A DNA stretch of 5,872 nt, taken from JBGTBQ01 sp041749275. Lineage in GTDB: Bacteria > Acidobacteriota > Blastocatellia > Pyrinomonadales > Pyrinomonadaceae. Positions 5,247 to 5,872 of the stretch are shown piece by piece (positions within the stretch are counted from its first letter, which is position 1; each line of letters begins with the position of its first letter). The stretch is taken from NCBI GenBank assembly GCA_041749275.1, contig JBGTBQ010000020.1, positions 1-5,872 on the forward strand, read 5' to 3'. Position numbers and translations under genes: made by a program. The notes beneath the pieces were generated by a model. That model ran no database searches, had not been told where the DNA came from, and saw only the letters and a list, made by a program, of their open reading frames with translations.

Positions 5247-5267
5247 GGGATGAAGGATGAGGGATGA
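5247..5267. repeat. Heptanucleotide tandem array, RGGATGA type (3 units)
   Basis: Three contiguous 7-base units, GGGATGA (5247), AGGATGA (5254) and GGGATGA (5261), lie in the 73-base spacer between tRNA-Tyr and tRNA-Gly. The unit sequence differs from the TCTGAAR arrays but the period is the same. It would be removed on tRNA processing. Confidence 0.7.
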
Positions 5268-5309
5268 TGAGAGATTATTTGTCCTTATATTCCTCCGCCC
5301 TTAAAACGG

Positions 5310-5385
5310 GCGGGAGTAGCTCAGTTGGTAGAGCATCAGCCTTCCAAGCTGAGGGTCGCGAGTTCGAGCCTCGTCTCCCGCTCCA
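5310..5385 (+). tRNA. tRNA-Gly (anticodon UCC), CCA encoded
   Basis: Acceptor GCGGGAG (5310-5316) pairs with CTCCCGC (5375-5381); discriminator T5382 is followed by encoded CCA 5383-5385. Anticodon stem TCAGC/GCTGA encloses loop CTTCCAA, placing TCC at 5343-5345, which reads GGA (Gly). The D arm (TAGCTCAGTTGGTAGAGC) and T arm are standard. Confidence 0.97.
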
Positions 5386-5420
5386 CTCTTTGCGACGAAG
5401 GGCAGGATTTCGAGCCGCGC

Positions 5421-5492
5421 GCCCGAGTAGCTCAGGGGTAGAGCGCCTCCTTGGTAAGGAGGAGGTCACGGGTTCAAATCCCGTCTCGGGCT
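5421..5492 (+). tRNA. tRNA-Thr (anticodon GGU)
   Basis: Acceptor GCCCGAG (5421-5427) pairs with CTCGGGC (5485-5491), with discriminator T5492. Anticodon stem CCTCC/GGAGG encloses loop TTGGTAA, placing GGT at 5453-5455, which reads ACC (Thr). The 3' CCA is not encoded. It is the last tRNA, 56 bases before the tuf start codon, and is probably processed from the tuf transcript. Confidence 0.97.
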
Positions 5493-5548
5493 TGATAAGG
5501 TAAACATTTCAACCCGACAAATCTTTCTTCAAGAGGCGATCTCAGATT

Positions 5549-5872
<324 letters not shown>

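Noticed and set aside
5275..5469. A 64-codon minus-strand frame across the same tRNAs
   Set aside because: Antisense translation of tRNA genes, another common artefact (RRGSNSRPSAWKADALPTELLPP).
5264..5503. A 79-codon plus-strand frame across the Gly and Thr tRNAs
   Set aside because: It is the translation of two tRNA genes (phrases such as SSVGRASAFQAEG are a well-known tRNA artefact).

Overview
The window looks like chromosomal housekeeping DNA from a moderately GC-rich bacterium. The EF-Tu N-terminus, the HrcA-type (CIRCE) control of groESL and the short 7-base tandem repeats at gene ends would fit Acidobacteriota, perhaps class Blastocatellia. That placement rests on recalled family resemblance, not on a search, and should be held loosely.

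Layout from left to right. Positions 1-347 (+) hold the end of a type II toxin-antitoxin pair: the last 40 codons of a BrnT-like toxin, overlapped by a complete BrnA-like antitoxin. A strong bidirectional terminator at 462-504 separates it from the convergent groEL. On the minus strand, reading right to left, come purC (SAICAR synthetase), cvpA (a membrane protein), a small Fis-type helix-turn-helix protein, then groES and groEL. The groES upstream region carries two CIRCE operators, each preceded by a plausible sigma-70-type promoter, so groESL is very probably a HrcA-repressed heat-shock operon. A gene-free stretch of about 386 bp (4668-5053) lies between purC (-) and a plus-strand cluster: tRNA-Thr(UGU), tRNA-Tyr(GUA), tRNA-Gly(UCC), tRNA-Thr(GGU) and the start of tuf (EF-Tu), which runs off the right edge. 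This tRNA-tuf order is the same one known from E. coli (thrU-tyrU-glyT-thrT-tufB).

The least ordinary feature is a set of three short arrays with an exact 7-base period, at 512-539, 3695-3781 and 5247-5267. They sit just past the groEL stop, across the purC stop and into the purC-cvpA gap, and in the Tyr-Gly tRNA spacer. The middle array is a near-perfect long hairpin that encodes the last few residues of PurC and creates a spurious N-terminal extension of cvpA. I see no CRISPR array, insertion sequence, prophage or clear new multi-gene system here.
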